Shown: one piece after another, positions 7,853 to 15,248 of the stretch
Layout of the letters: every line of letters begins with the position of its first letter
Numbering within the stretch: position 1 is the first letter of the stretch
NCBI RefSeq assembly: GCF_001044235.1
Contig: NZ_JYNL01000068.1
Span: 20,477-84,476 of the forward strand
DNA from: Mycolicibacterium chlorophenolicum
GTDB lineage: Bacteria > Actinomycetota > Actinomycetes > Mycobacteriales > Mycobacteriaceae
Length of the DNA stretch: 64,000 nt
Direction of reading: 5' to 3'
Made by a program: the position numbers and the translations under genes
The notes under the pieces: model-generated
What the model saw: the letters and a program-made list of their open reading frames with translations, nothing else
Told to the model about the DNA's origin: nothing
Database searches by the model: none

Positions 7853-8674
7853 ATGGAAGGCGTACTTCTCATCCTGATCGTGATCGTCGTCGCGGCCATC
7901 GGCATCGCCGTGTACGCGTCGTCGAAGGCGTCCGGTCAGCGCAACGCCGCGTCGCTGGCCGACGCGAAGGCCGACGCGCGCCGGCTCATCGAACGGCTCG
8001 GCGGTCAGGTGTTCGCGTTGAGCGGAACCGACGACGCGTCCAAGCAGGCGCTCGCCGACGCCTCGGAGCGCTACACCGCGGCGTCGTCACAGATCGAGCA
8101 GGCGACGACGGTGCGTCAGGCGGCGCTCGCCAAGGAGAGTGCCATTGAAGGGCTCTACTACGTCCGCGCGGCCCGTACGGCGCTGGGCATGGATCCGGGG
8201 CCGGAGCTGGAGTCGCTGGCCGGGCAGCGCACGGCGGGGGCGGTGACCGAGGACCGCAGGGTCGAGTTCGACGGTCGGCAGATCGAGGCGTCCCCGACGC
8301 CCTCGCCACGCACCCCGAACTACTACCCGGGCGGGCGCGTGGCTGGGCGGCCCGTGCCGGCGGGATGGTATTCCGAACCCTGGTGGAAACCGGCACTGGT
8401 GGCGGGCGCCTGGGGCGTCGGCTCAGCCCTGCTGTTCAGCGCGATGTTCTCGGGGATGTCCGGAGTCGGTTACGACGCACAGGCTTTCGAGAACGGCTAC
8501 GGTGACGGTTTCTCCGAGGGATTCGAGCAGGGTCAGCTCGACGGCGGCGGGGACGCCGGTGGCGGGGACGCCGGTGGCGGCTGGGACGGCGGTGGCTGGG
8601 ACAACGGCGGCGGCGACTGGGGCGGTGGCGGCGACTTCGGCGGCGGAGACTTCGGCGGCGGCTTCGACTTCTAG
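7853..8674 (+). CDS. Membrane-anchored DUF1542-like protein with Gly/Asp/Trp-rich tail
   Basis: This 273-residue protein has one N-terminal membrane segment (residues about 4-24, LLILIVIVVAAIGIAVY), then an alpha-helical Ala/Asp-rich region (residues 30-115: SLADAKADARRLIERLGGQ), a proline-rich linker, a second short hydrophobic stretch near residue 185-205, and a striking C-terminal tail from about residue 228 made of GGG spaced by D, W and F (GGGDAGGGDAGGGWDGGG). I recall similar mycobacterial proteins annotated DUF1542. The function is unknown; the helical part and tail suggest a scaffold or cell-envelope role. Its stop codon overlaps that of the convergent antiporter in a shared CTAG. Confidence 0.75.
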   Translation: MEGVLLILIVIVVAAIGIAVYASSKASGQRNAASLADAKADARRLIERLGGQVFALSGTDDASKQALADASERYTAASSQIEQATTVRQAALAKESAIEGLYYVRAARTALGMDPGPELESLAGQRTAGAVTEDRRVEFDGRQIEASPTPSPRTPNYYPGGRVAGRPVPAGWYSEPWWKPALVAGAWGVGSALLFSAMFSGMSGVGYDAQAFENGYGDGFSEGFEQGQLDGGGDAGGGDAGGGWDGGGWDNGGGDWGGGGDFGGGDFGGGFDF

Positions 8675-10359
8675 AAGCGGCTCTCCAGTCGCGCGGACAC
8701 CCCGGCCTCCTGCAGGTCGAGGCGCTCCAGCATGGCCCGCACCGCCTCGTCGTCGATCGTGCCGTCGTCACGCTCGGCGATGAGGGCAGCCCGCTGGGCC
8801 GACAGCACGTCGCGGTACAGCTGGGCGAACACCTCGGCGCGGGGCGTGTGCGTGTCCGGGTCGGGCATCGCGTCGGCGTCCTGGGAGTGCCGCTCTACGA
8901 TGCCGCGGATCTCGGCGAGCACCCGCGGATCCAGTCCGGCAGGAGGATTCGCGCGGAACGCGGCGAGCACCTCCTCGGCGGCGTCGTGCACCACCCGCTC
9001 GGCCTTCTCGGTCTCGGCGACGGTGTAGGCCTGCTCGTCGTCCGATGACAGATCGAGCGGGCGGATCAGCAGCGGCAGCGTGGCCCCCTGCAGCAGAAGC
9101 GTTCCCACACTCACCACGAACGCGATCGCCTGGATCGTCGCCCGTTCGGGGAACGGCTCCCCCACCGACGTCGTCGCCGGGATCGCCGCCGCCGCAGCCA
9201 GCGTCACCACGCCGCGCATGCCGGTCCACGACACCACGACGTTCTCCTGCCAACTCAACGCGCGGTTGTCGATGCGCGAACGCCACCGCGGCGGAACGGC
9301 GCCGCGACGGCGCGTGCCCAGCGCGCCGCGACCGCCCTGATCGGGAATCGGTACGCTGAGCCGTTTTTCGACCTGACGCGACAGCACTCCCCTGCCGAAC
9401 ATCGCGAACACCGACAGCGGCCGGATGACGAGCACGATCACCAGGACGACGACGGATGCCACGGCCACCTCGACCAGCGATTCGTGGGCCTCGCGCAGAT
9501 CCTCGAGGACGAAACGCAGATGCAGACCGATGTAGGCGAACACGAACGCCTCGAGCAGCACGTCGACCGAGTTCCACACGTACCGTTCCTGCAGGCGGGT
9601 CTGATATCCCGCGTCGACCGTGCCGCTGCCGACCACGAATCCGGCGACCACGACGGCCAGCACCCCGGAGGCGTGCACCTCCTCGGCGACGAGAAACGCC
9701 GCGAACGGCACCATCAGTCCCTGCACGGTTTCCAGCGCCGGATTGGCCAGCCGGCGCCGAATCCACAACGTCACGTACCCGAGCGCGGCACCGATCAGCG
9801 GACCCAGCACCGCGCTGTAGCCGAACAGCAGCACCGGGTTCTCGATGAAGGTGTGGCTGCCCGCGACCTGCGCGACCGCGACCGAGAACAACGCCAGCGC
9901 CGCCGCGTCGTTGATCAGGCTCTCCCCGGTCAGGATCGACATCACCTTTTTGGGCAGGCCCAGCTTGCGCCCGACCGCCACCGCAGTCACCGCGTCCGGC
10001 GGCGCCACGATCGCGCCCAGCACCAGCGCGGTGCCGAAGGTCAGCGGCACCACGACCAGCCACGAGGACACCAGCGCGACGGTGAACGCGGTGACGACGA
10101 CCAGACCGACGCCGAGCCCGAGGATCGGTTTGATGTTGCGTAGGAACGTCGGGAACGAGAAGTCCAGCGCCGCGGAGTACAGCAGCGGCGGCAGCACCAC
10201 CGACAGCAGGATGTGCGAGTCGAGCTCAGGCGCCTCGAATCCCGGCAGAAAGGACACCGCGATACCGACGACCACGATGATCAGGGCGGGCTCGAGTCCG
10301 CGCCGGTGCGCCACGGCGGTGACGACGATCGCTCCGACGACGACCAGGATCAGTTCCAC
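8671..10359 (-). CDS. Na+/H+ antiporter, CPA1 (NhaP-like) family
   Basis: A 562-residue protein with about 12 membrane segments in the first 430 residues and a soluble helical tail. CPA1 landmarks are LPPLLYSAALDFSFPT near residue 56, PPDAVTAVAVGRKLG, and the ion-binding motif GESLINDAAALALF around residues 145-158 with the paired Asn-Asp typical of CPA1 (electroneutral) exchangers. SWTGMRGVVTLAAAAAIP near residue 375 is the conserved arginine segment. The cytoplasmic tail (from about residue 440, ETEKAERVVHDAAEEVL) is likely regulatory. It stands alone on the minus strand and converges with the glycine-rich protein gene; their stop codons overlap. Confidence 0.9.
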   Translation of the reverse strand: MELILVVVGAIVVTAVAHRRGLEPALIIVVVGIAVSFLPGFEAPELDSHILLSVVLPPLLYSAALDFSFPTFLRNIKPILGLGVGLVVVTAFTVALVSSWLVVVPLTFGTALVLGAIVAPPDAVTAVAVGRKLGLPKKVMSILTGESLINDAAALALFSVAVAQVAGSHTFIENPVLLFGYSAVLGPLIGAALGYVTLWIRRRLANPALETVQGLMVPFAAFLVAEEVHASGVLAVVVAGFVVGSGTVDAGYQTRLQERYVWNSVDVLLEAFVFAYIGLHLRFVLEDLREAHESLVEVAVASVVVLVIVLVIRPLSVFAMFGRGVLSRQVEKRLSVPIPDQGGRGALGTRRRGAVPPRWRSRIDNRALSWQENVVVSWTGMRGVVTLAAAAAIPATTSVGEPFPERATIQAIAFVVSVGTLLLQGATLPLLIRPLDLSSDDEQAYTVAETEKAERVVHDAAEEVLAAFRANPPAGLDPRVLAEIRGIVERHSQDADAMPDPDTHTPRAEVFAQLYRDVLSAQRAALIAERDDGTIDDEAVRAMLERLDLQEAGVSARLESRF

Positions 10360-10401
10360 CCGGCGATTCTCCCGGCTCCGCCGCCGGATCGCCCGCCGGA
10401 C

Positions 10402-11202
10402 TCAGCTCTGGCAGGTGGGACACCAGAACAGGTTGCGCCCTTCGAGCACCTCGGTCCTGATCGGGGTGTCGCAGATCCGGCACGGGTCACCGGCGCGACG
10501 GTAGACGTAGGTGCGCGGGCGGCGCCGCCCGTAGGACGGCATACCGTGGTCGTCCTCGGGCCGGATGGTGATGATGCGCCCCTTGCGCACGCCGACGTTC
10601 ATCAGCTCGACCAGGTCGGTCCACGCGTCCCCGAACTCGCCGTGGGCCATCTGCGTGCCGGGCCGGTGCGGGTCGATGCGGTGCCGGTAGAGCAACTCGT
10701 TGCGGTAGACGTTGCCGACTCCCGCAATCACGCTCTGATCCATCAGCAGCGCCCCGATCACGCGGCGCGACTTGCTGATCCGGGTCCACGCCGAGCTCGG
10801 ATCGGCGTCCTTGCGTAACGGGTCGGGGCCCAGCCGGGCCAGGATCTCCGACACCTCCGCCTCGGTGACGATCTCGCAGGCGGTGGGGCCGCGCAGATCG
10901 GTGCCGCGTTCGGTGCCGATGATGCGCATGCGTACCTGCCCGACGGGTTCGGGCACCCCCGCGTCGACGGTGAAATCGGTGAACTTGCCGTAGAGGCCCA
11001 GATGCACATGGACGATGCGGGCGCCGCTGTAGTGGTGAAACAGGTGCTTGCCGTAGGCGCTGGCCTTCTCGAAGACGTGGCCGTTGACCGCGTCGGCGCC
11101 GTCGATGAACCGGCCCTGCGGACTGCTCACCGATACCCGCTGGCCCCGGAACATCCGCTGATGTTGCCGCGCCAACCGGTGCAGCGTGTGGCCTTCGGGC
11201 AT
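10402..11202 (-). CDS. nei: Endonuclease VIII-type DNA glycosylase (Nei1-like)
   Basis: A 266-residue Fpg/Nei glycosylase/AP lyase for oxidised bases. The N-terminus MPEGHTLH carries the catalytic Pro2 and Glu3. The helix-two-turn-helix loop SVIAGVGNVYRNELL, and a C-terminal zinc finger (CRIC ... FWCPTC) that ends the protein, complete the family layout. It corresponds to M. tuberculosis Rv2464c (Nei1), which also sits next to rpiB. Its start is two bases after the rpiB stop, so the pair is an operon. Confidence 0.93.
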   Translation of the reverse strand: MPEGHTLHRLARQHQRMFRGQRVSVSSPQGRFIDGADAVNGHVFEKASAYGKHLFHHYSGARIVHVHLGLYGKFTDFTVDAGVPEPVGQVRMRIIGTERGTDLRGPTACEIVTEAEVSEILARLGPDPLRKDADPSSAWTRISKSRRVIGALLMDQSVIAGVGNVYRNELLYRHRIDPHRPGTQMAHGEFGDAWTDLVELMNVGVRKGRIITIRPEDDHGMPSYGRRRPRTYVYRRAGDPCRICDTPIRTEVLEGRNLFWCPTCQS

Positions 11203-11204
11203 CC

Positions 11205-11678
11205 CTAGGCGCCGGGCACCGGTGGGGCGATGTGCGTCTTCTCGAACTCCGACAGGATGTCGATGCGCCGCTGGTGGCGGGGAGCCTCCGACCACGCGGC
11301 GGAAAGGAACGCGTCGACGATCGCGAGCGCCTCTTCGGTGGTGTGCATCCGGCCGCCGATGCCGATCAGCTGCGCGTTGTTGTGTTCGCGGGCCAGCGCG
11401 GCTGTCTCGGTGCTCCACGCGAGTGCGCACCGGGCGCCGGGCACCTTGTTGGCGGCGATCTGCTCACCGTTGCCGGAGCCGCCCAGCACGATGCCCAGGC
11501 TGCCCGGATCCGCGACGGTGCGCTCGGCCGCCGCGATGCAGAACGCCGGGTAGTCGTCCTCGGCGTCGTAGCCGAACGCCCCGCAGTCGACGGGCTCGTG
11601 CCCGGCCGCCGTCAGGTGCTCGATGACGGCCTGCTTGAGCTCGTATCCGGCGTGGTCGGCCCCGAGGTAGACGCGCAT
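11205..11678 (-). CDS. rpiB: Ribose-5-phosphate isomerase B
   Basis: A 157-residue RpiB/LacAB-fold enzyme interconverting ribose-5-phosphate and ribulose-5-phosphate in the pentose phosphate pathway. Substrate-binding motifs are GADHAGYELKQ (Asp8, His9), IVLGGSGNGEQIAANK with Glu72 as the likely catalytic base (mycobacterial RpiB uses Glu where E. coli has Cys), NNAQLIGIGGR and the C-terminal HQRRIDILSEFE. It is syntenic with Rv2465c. It is the first gene of a two-gene operon with nei; the 2-base gap implies translational coupling. Confidence 0.95.
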   Translation of the reverse strand: MRVYLGADHAGYELKQAVIEHLTAAGHEPVDCGAFGYDAEDDYPAFCIAAAERTVADPGSLGIVLGGSGNGEQIAANKVPGARCALAWSTETAALAREHNNAQLIGIGGRMHTTEEALAIVDAFLSAAWSEAPRHQRRIDILSEFEKTHIAPPVPGA

Positions 11679-11693
11679 GGCCGATACGGTAGC

Positions 11694-12653
11694 TCAGGCC
11701 ACGGTGATCGCGTCCAGCCGTTCCTTGATGAACTCCGACGACGTCACCGGCGCCAGCCCGGCCACCTTCCCGACCGGCGGCTGCAGCGGCGTCACCACCG
11801 CGTCGTGGTTGGCCTCGTAGAAGTAGATGAGCGAGACCAGGTCCTCTTCGGGGGCGTGCGGCTGCGGCGGGAGCACCCGGTGCCGGCCCGACGGCCAGCG
11901 CCGCCCGCTCCAGTACTCCAGCAGGTCGCCGATGTTGACCGTCAGCGCCTCCGGGTCGTAGGGGGCGTCCTCCCAGCCCGCGGCGTCGGAGTACACCTGC
12001 AGGCCGCCGGCGCCGGGTTCGCGGTCCAGGATCGTCACCGTGCCGAAGTCGGTGTGCGGACCGATCCGGAACTGCCCGGGCTCGGGATCGCCGACGACGC
12101 TGACGGGCGGGTAGTGGTTGATGTTCATCGTCCACGTCGGCCGGCTCGCCATCGCCGCGAACGGATTCGCCGGCAGGTGCAGCGCATGGGCGAACAGAGC
12201 GAGCAGCTCGTCGGCGACGCGCCGCATCTGTGCGGTGTACCGGTCGACCAGGCGCTGCAGCGCGGGCACCTCGGCCGGCCACACGTTCGGCGCGAACCAG
12301 ATCCGGTCGACATCGGGGTCGCCCGTGGCGGTTTCGGCGCCCAGGCTGAAGCTCTCCTTCAGATCCGGCGGTGTCTCGGTCCCCTCGGCGTACCCGTTGG
12401 CCTCGGCACCGGGCCCGATCCACCCGTGACCGCCGACCGGCACCGCGTAGCGGTCCTTGACCGACCCGGGCAGCGCGAAGAACTCCCGGGCGGCGGCCCG
12501 CACGTCGCGCGCGAGCGCGGGGTCCACACCGTGTCCGGTCACCAGGATGAAACCGGCGCGCTGCAGCCCGGCGTCCACGTCGGCCGCGACGGCGTCGGCG
12601 GCGGCCCCGCCTTGGCGCCACCGCGAAAGATCGATGCCGGCAATCACACTCAT
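11694..12653 (-). CDS. Non-heme Fe(II) oxygenase, isopenicillin-N-synthase/2OG family
   Basis: This 319-residue protein has the IPNS-type N-terminal domain (GFILVTGHGVDPALARD near residue 34) and the jelly-roll core with iron ligands His200 and Asp202 (GPHTDFGTVTIL) and His258 (SGRHRVLPP). The usual R-x-S motif that anchors the 2-oxoglutarate carboxylate appears as DLVSLIYF, without the arginine, so co-substrate use is uncertain. The ATG overlaps the stop of the deaminase gene (ATGA), making it the third gene of a nucleobase permease-deaminase-oxygenase operon. By analogy with fungal thymine 7-hydroxylase (same fold), oxidation of a nucleobase or its product is plausible, but this is inference. 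Confidence 0.85.
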   Translation of the reverse strand: MSVIAGIDLSRWRQGGAAADAVAADVDAGLQRAGFILVTGHGVDPALARDVRAAAREFFALPGSVKDRYAVPVGGHGWIGPGAEANGYAEGTETPPDLKESFSLGAETATGDPDVDRIWFAPNVWPAEVPALQRLVDRYTAQMRRVADELLALFAHALHLPANPFAAMASRPTWTMNINHYPPVSVVGDPEPGQFRIGPHTDFGTVTILDREPGAGGLQVYSDAAGWEDAPYDPEALTVNIGDLLEYWSGRRWPSGRHRVLPPQPHAPEEDLVSLIYFYEANHDAVVTPLQPPVGKVAGLAPVTSSEFIKERLDAITVA

Positions 12654-13093
12654 TCGCCGATGTCCTCCGCCCACAGATCCGGATGCGCGCCGATGAAGTC
12701 GGTCATCATCGCCACGCAGCGCTCGTCGTCGAGGACGGTGACCTCGACGCCGTGCTCGGCCAGCCACTCGTGCCCGCCGGTGAACGTCGCGCTCTCCCCG
12801 ATCACCACCGCCCCGATGTTGAACTGGCGCACCAGTCCACTGCAGTACCAGCACGGCGACAGCGTGGTCACCATGACCGTCGACCGGTAGCCGCGCTGAC
12901 GGCCCGCGTTGCGGAACGCGTCGGTCTCGGCGTGGATCGACGGATCGTCGCGCTGCACCCGCTGGTTGTGCCCGCTGCCCAACAGTGTGCCGTCGGCGGA
13001 GAACAGCGCCGCTCCGATCGGAATACCGCCTTCGGCCAACCCTTTTCGGGCTTCGTCGACGGCGACGTCGAGCATGGACTGCGGTGAGGTCAT
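12650..13093 (-). CDS. Cytosine-deaminase-like nucleobase deaminase
   Basis: A 147-residue zinc deaminase of the cytidine-deaminase fold. Zinc-binding residues are His54 with catalytic Glu56 (SIHAETDAF) and Cys81/Cys84 (LSPCWYCSG). The length and the order HAE...PCxxC match single-domain cytosine deaminases (Fcy1 type) and related guanine/other nucleobase deaminases. It lies between an NCS1 permease and an Fe(II) oxygenase, each overlapping it by four bases, so import of a pyrimidine or purine base followed by deamination is the likely sequence of events. Cytosine is the best guess for the substrate. Confidence 0.87.
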   Translation of the reverse strand: MTSPQSMLDVAVDEARKGLAEGGIPIGAALFSADGTLLGSGHNQRVQRDDPSIHAETDAFRNAGRQRGYRSTVMVTTLSPCWYCSGLVRQFNIGAVVIGESATFTGGHEWLAEHGVEVTVLDDERCVAMMTDFIGAHPDLWAEDIGE

Positions 13094-14481
13094 CGACTCT
13101 GCGTGACGATCGCGGGGCGGCACAGCACCCAGTATGCGGCCCCGGCCAACACGAACCCGACGAAGAACGTGATGTCGCCGAGCGCGGGCACCGCGGCCGC
13201 GACGAAGCCGACGAACTTCTCCTGGTTGGCGAACAGCAGCACCGACACCACCAGCCCGATCGCGAACGCGGCCAGCCCGCCCCAGTTGGTGTACGAGCGG
13301 TCGTAGAGCAGATGTGCGACGGGTCGCCCGCGGCGCAGGTACTGATCGGCGAACATCACCCCCAGCCACGGCCCCACCCAGTACGCGATGATCAGCAGGA
13401 AGGCCTCGTAACTGTGGGCGGCGTCGGGCAGCGCCCACCATGCGACGAGGAATCCGGCGATGCCGAAGAACACTGTCACCAGCGCGCGGGCGACGTGCGC
13501 GGGCAGCTTGATGCCGATGGTCACGAACGCCATCGCCCCGGAGTAGACGTTGATCGCGTTGGCCGCGATCGCCCCGACCGCGATGGCGAGCAGGGTCGCC
13601 TTGGCCAGCGGCGAGGCGAGCTCGGCGGTGAACGACCCCGTCGGGTCGGCGAGCGAGGCCTCGCCCGTCGTCACCGACGCCGCGCCCACCACTTCGAGCA
13701 CCACGCACGCGGTGAACAGCCCTGCGGCGGCGAAGAATCCGGTGCGCGCGGGCGACACCGTCTTCGGCAGATACCGGGTGAAGTCGGCGGCGTACGGCGT
13801 CCAGCCCGCGGCGTAGCCGAACGACGTACCGACCGTCAGCAGGAACCCACCGAGACCGCCCACGCCGTCGGCGGCGGGGGCGGCGTTGCCGAGGTCGGCA
13901 TGGGCGAAGATCGCCACCGACGCCGCGATGAAGATCACCGCGAGCACCGGGAAGGAGTACTTCTCGAATGCCTGCACCAGGTTGTGCCCGAAGAACGCCA
14001 GCACCGTCTGCGCGGCCACGATGATCACCAGGCCGGCCAGCGGCCCGAAACCGAACAGCGTCGAAAGGGCGAACGCTCCGCTGACGCTGTTGGTGGCGAA
14101 CCAGCCGACGCCGGCGGTGACCGACATCAGCACCGCCGGAACGGCGTTGCCCTTGAACCCGAAAGCCAAGCGCGCCAACACCATCTGCGGCACCCCGTGC
14201 AACGGGCCGCGGGCGGACAGCACGTAGTGGGCGATCGCGCCCAGCCCCGTGCCGATCACCACGCCGGCGACCGCCTGCCAGAACGTCATCCCGAACGCGA
14301 GCACCGCGAGCATGCCGACGAAGATCGTCGCGAACTCGAGGTTGGGCGACGTCCACGTCCAGAACAACTGGCTGGGCCGGCCGTGGCGGTCCGCTTCGGC
14401 GATGTACTCGTTGCCGCCGGGTTCGACGGCGACGACCCGGTCCCGGTAGGTGCCGTCGGTGCTGCGTTCGGTGACTGTCAC
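13090..14481 (-). CDS. NCS1-family nucleobase permease (cytosine/purine type)
   Basis: A 463-residue transporter with about 12 membrane segments. NCS1 features are the hydrophilic N-terminal head ending SQLFWTWTSPNLEF, the segment-1 region LAVLAFGMTFWQAV, GVPQMVLARLAFGFKGNA (the conserved loop before segment 3), and SFGYAAGWTPYAADFTRYLP near residue 215, characteristic of cytosine permeases (CodB/FCY2-like). It is the first gene of a three-gene operon with overlapping starts and stops (deaminase, oxygenase). The role is uptake of a nucleobase with H+ or Na+. Confidence 0.9.
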   Translation of the reverse strand: MTVTERSTDGTYRDRVVAVEPGGNEYIAEADRHGRPSQLFWTWTSPNLEFATIFVGMLAVLAFGMTFWQAVAGVVIGTGLGAIAHYVLSARGPLHGVPQMVLARLAFGFKGNAVPAVLMSVTAGVGWFATNSVSGAFALSTLFGFGPLAGLVIIVAAQTVLAFFGHNLVQAFEKYSFPVLAVIFIAASVAIFAHADLGNAAPAADGVGGLGGFLLTVGTSFGYAAGWTPYAADFTRYLPKTVSPARTGFFAAAGLFTACVVLEVVGAASVTTGEASLADPTGSFTAELASPLAKATLLAIAVGAIAANAINVYSGAMAFVTIGIKLPAHVARALVTVFFGIAGFLVAWWALPDAAHSYEAFLLIIAYWVGPWLGVMFADQYLRRGRPVAHLLYDRSYTNWGGLAAFAIGLVVSVLLFANQEKFVGFVAAAVPALGDITFFVGFVLAGAAYWVLCRPAIVTQSR

Positions 14482-14546
14482 CGATCTACGGTGGGGGCGC
14501 CGCGGTCAACGCGCAACCGGACGAAACCCCCCGGAAACAAACGGGC

Positions 14547-15155
14547 TCAGTCGAACGTGGGCGGTTCGGTGCGGGAGCGCTTCAGTTCCCAGAAGTGCGG
14601 GTACGACGCGAAGATCACCGACGCGTCCCACAGCTTGCCGGCCTCCTCGCCGCGCGGGATCTTCGACAGCACGGGCCCGAAGAACGCCACACCGTTGACG
14701 TGGATCGTCGGGGTGCCCACGTCGTCGCCGACGGCGTCCATGCCCTCGTGGTGGCTCTTGCGCAGCGCCTCGTCGTAGGCGTCGGACTCGGCGGCGTCGG
14801 CGAGTTCGGCAGGCAGGCCGGCCTCGGCGAGCGACTCCGTGATCACCTGGGTGAAGTCCTTGTTGTCCTGGTTGTGGATCCGCGTGCCCATCGCCGTGTA
14901 CAGCGGGGCGAGCACCTCGGGGCCTTTGCTCTGCTCGGCGGCGATGGCGACCCGCACCGGTCCCCACGCCTTCTTCATCATCTCCAGGTACTCCTCGGGC
15001 AGGTCCCTGCCCTCGTTGAGCACGGCGAGGCTCATCACATGAAAGTTGACCTCGATGTCGCGGACCTTCTCCACTTCGAGGATCCAGCGCGAGGTGATCC
15101 AGCACCACGGGCACAGCGGGTCGAACCAGAAATCGGCGCGGGACTTCTCGGTCAT
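14547..15155 (-). CDS. DsbA-fold mycothiol-dependent oxidoreductase (Rv2466c/Mrx2-like)
   Basis: A 202-residue thioredoxin/DsbA-like protein with an N-terminal redox centre DPLCPWCWIT (Cys15, Cys18) and the cis-proline loop GTPTIHVNGVAFFGP. It lacks a signal peptide, so it is cytosolic. Size, CPWC motif and position immediately upstream of and divergent from pepN match M. tuberculosis Rv2466c, known as a mycothiol-dependent nitroreductase/mycoredoxin induced by oxidative stress. The shared intergenic region (15156-15248) would carry both promoters. Confidence in the family is high; the exact physiological substrate is not visible. Confidence 0.9.
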   Translation of the reverse strand: MTEKSRADFWFDPLCPWCWITSRWILEVEKVRDIEVNFHVMSLAVLNEGRDLPEEYLEMMKKAWGPVRVAIAAEQSKGPEVLAPLYTAMGTRIHNQDNKDFTQVITESLAEAGLPAELADAAESDAYDEALRKSHHEGMDAVGDDVGTPTIHVNGVAFFGPVLSKIPRGEEAGKLWDASVIFASYPHFWELKRSRTEPPTFD

Positions 15156-15248
15156 GGGATCTCCTTGTCGAGTCGGTGACAGACGTCAATACGGCTCAAC
15201 CCATGACGCCCGTCCTGTCTTCCCGGGTTGAGACTAATGTTGACGGGC

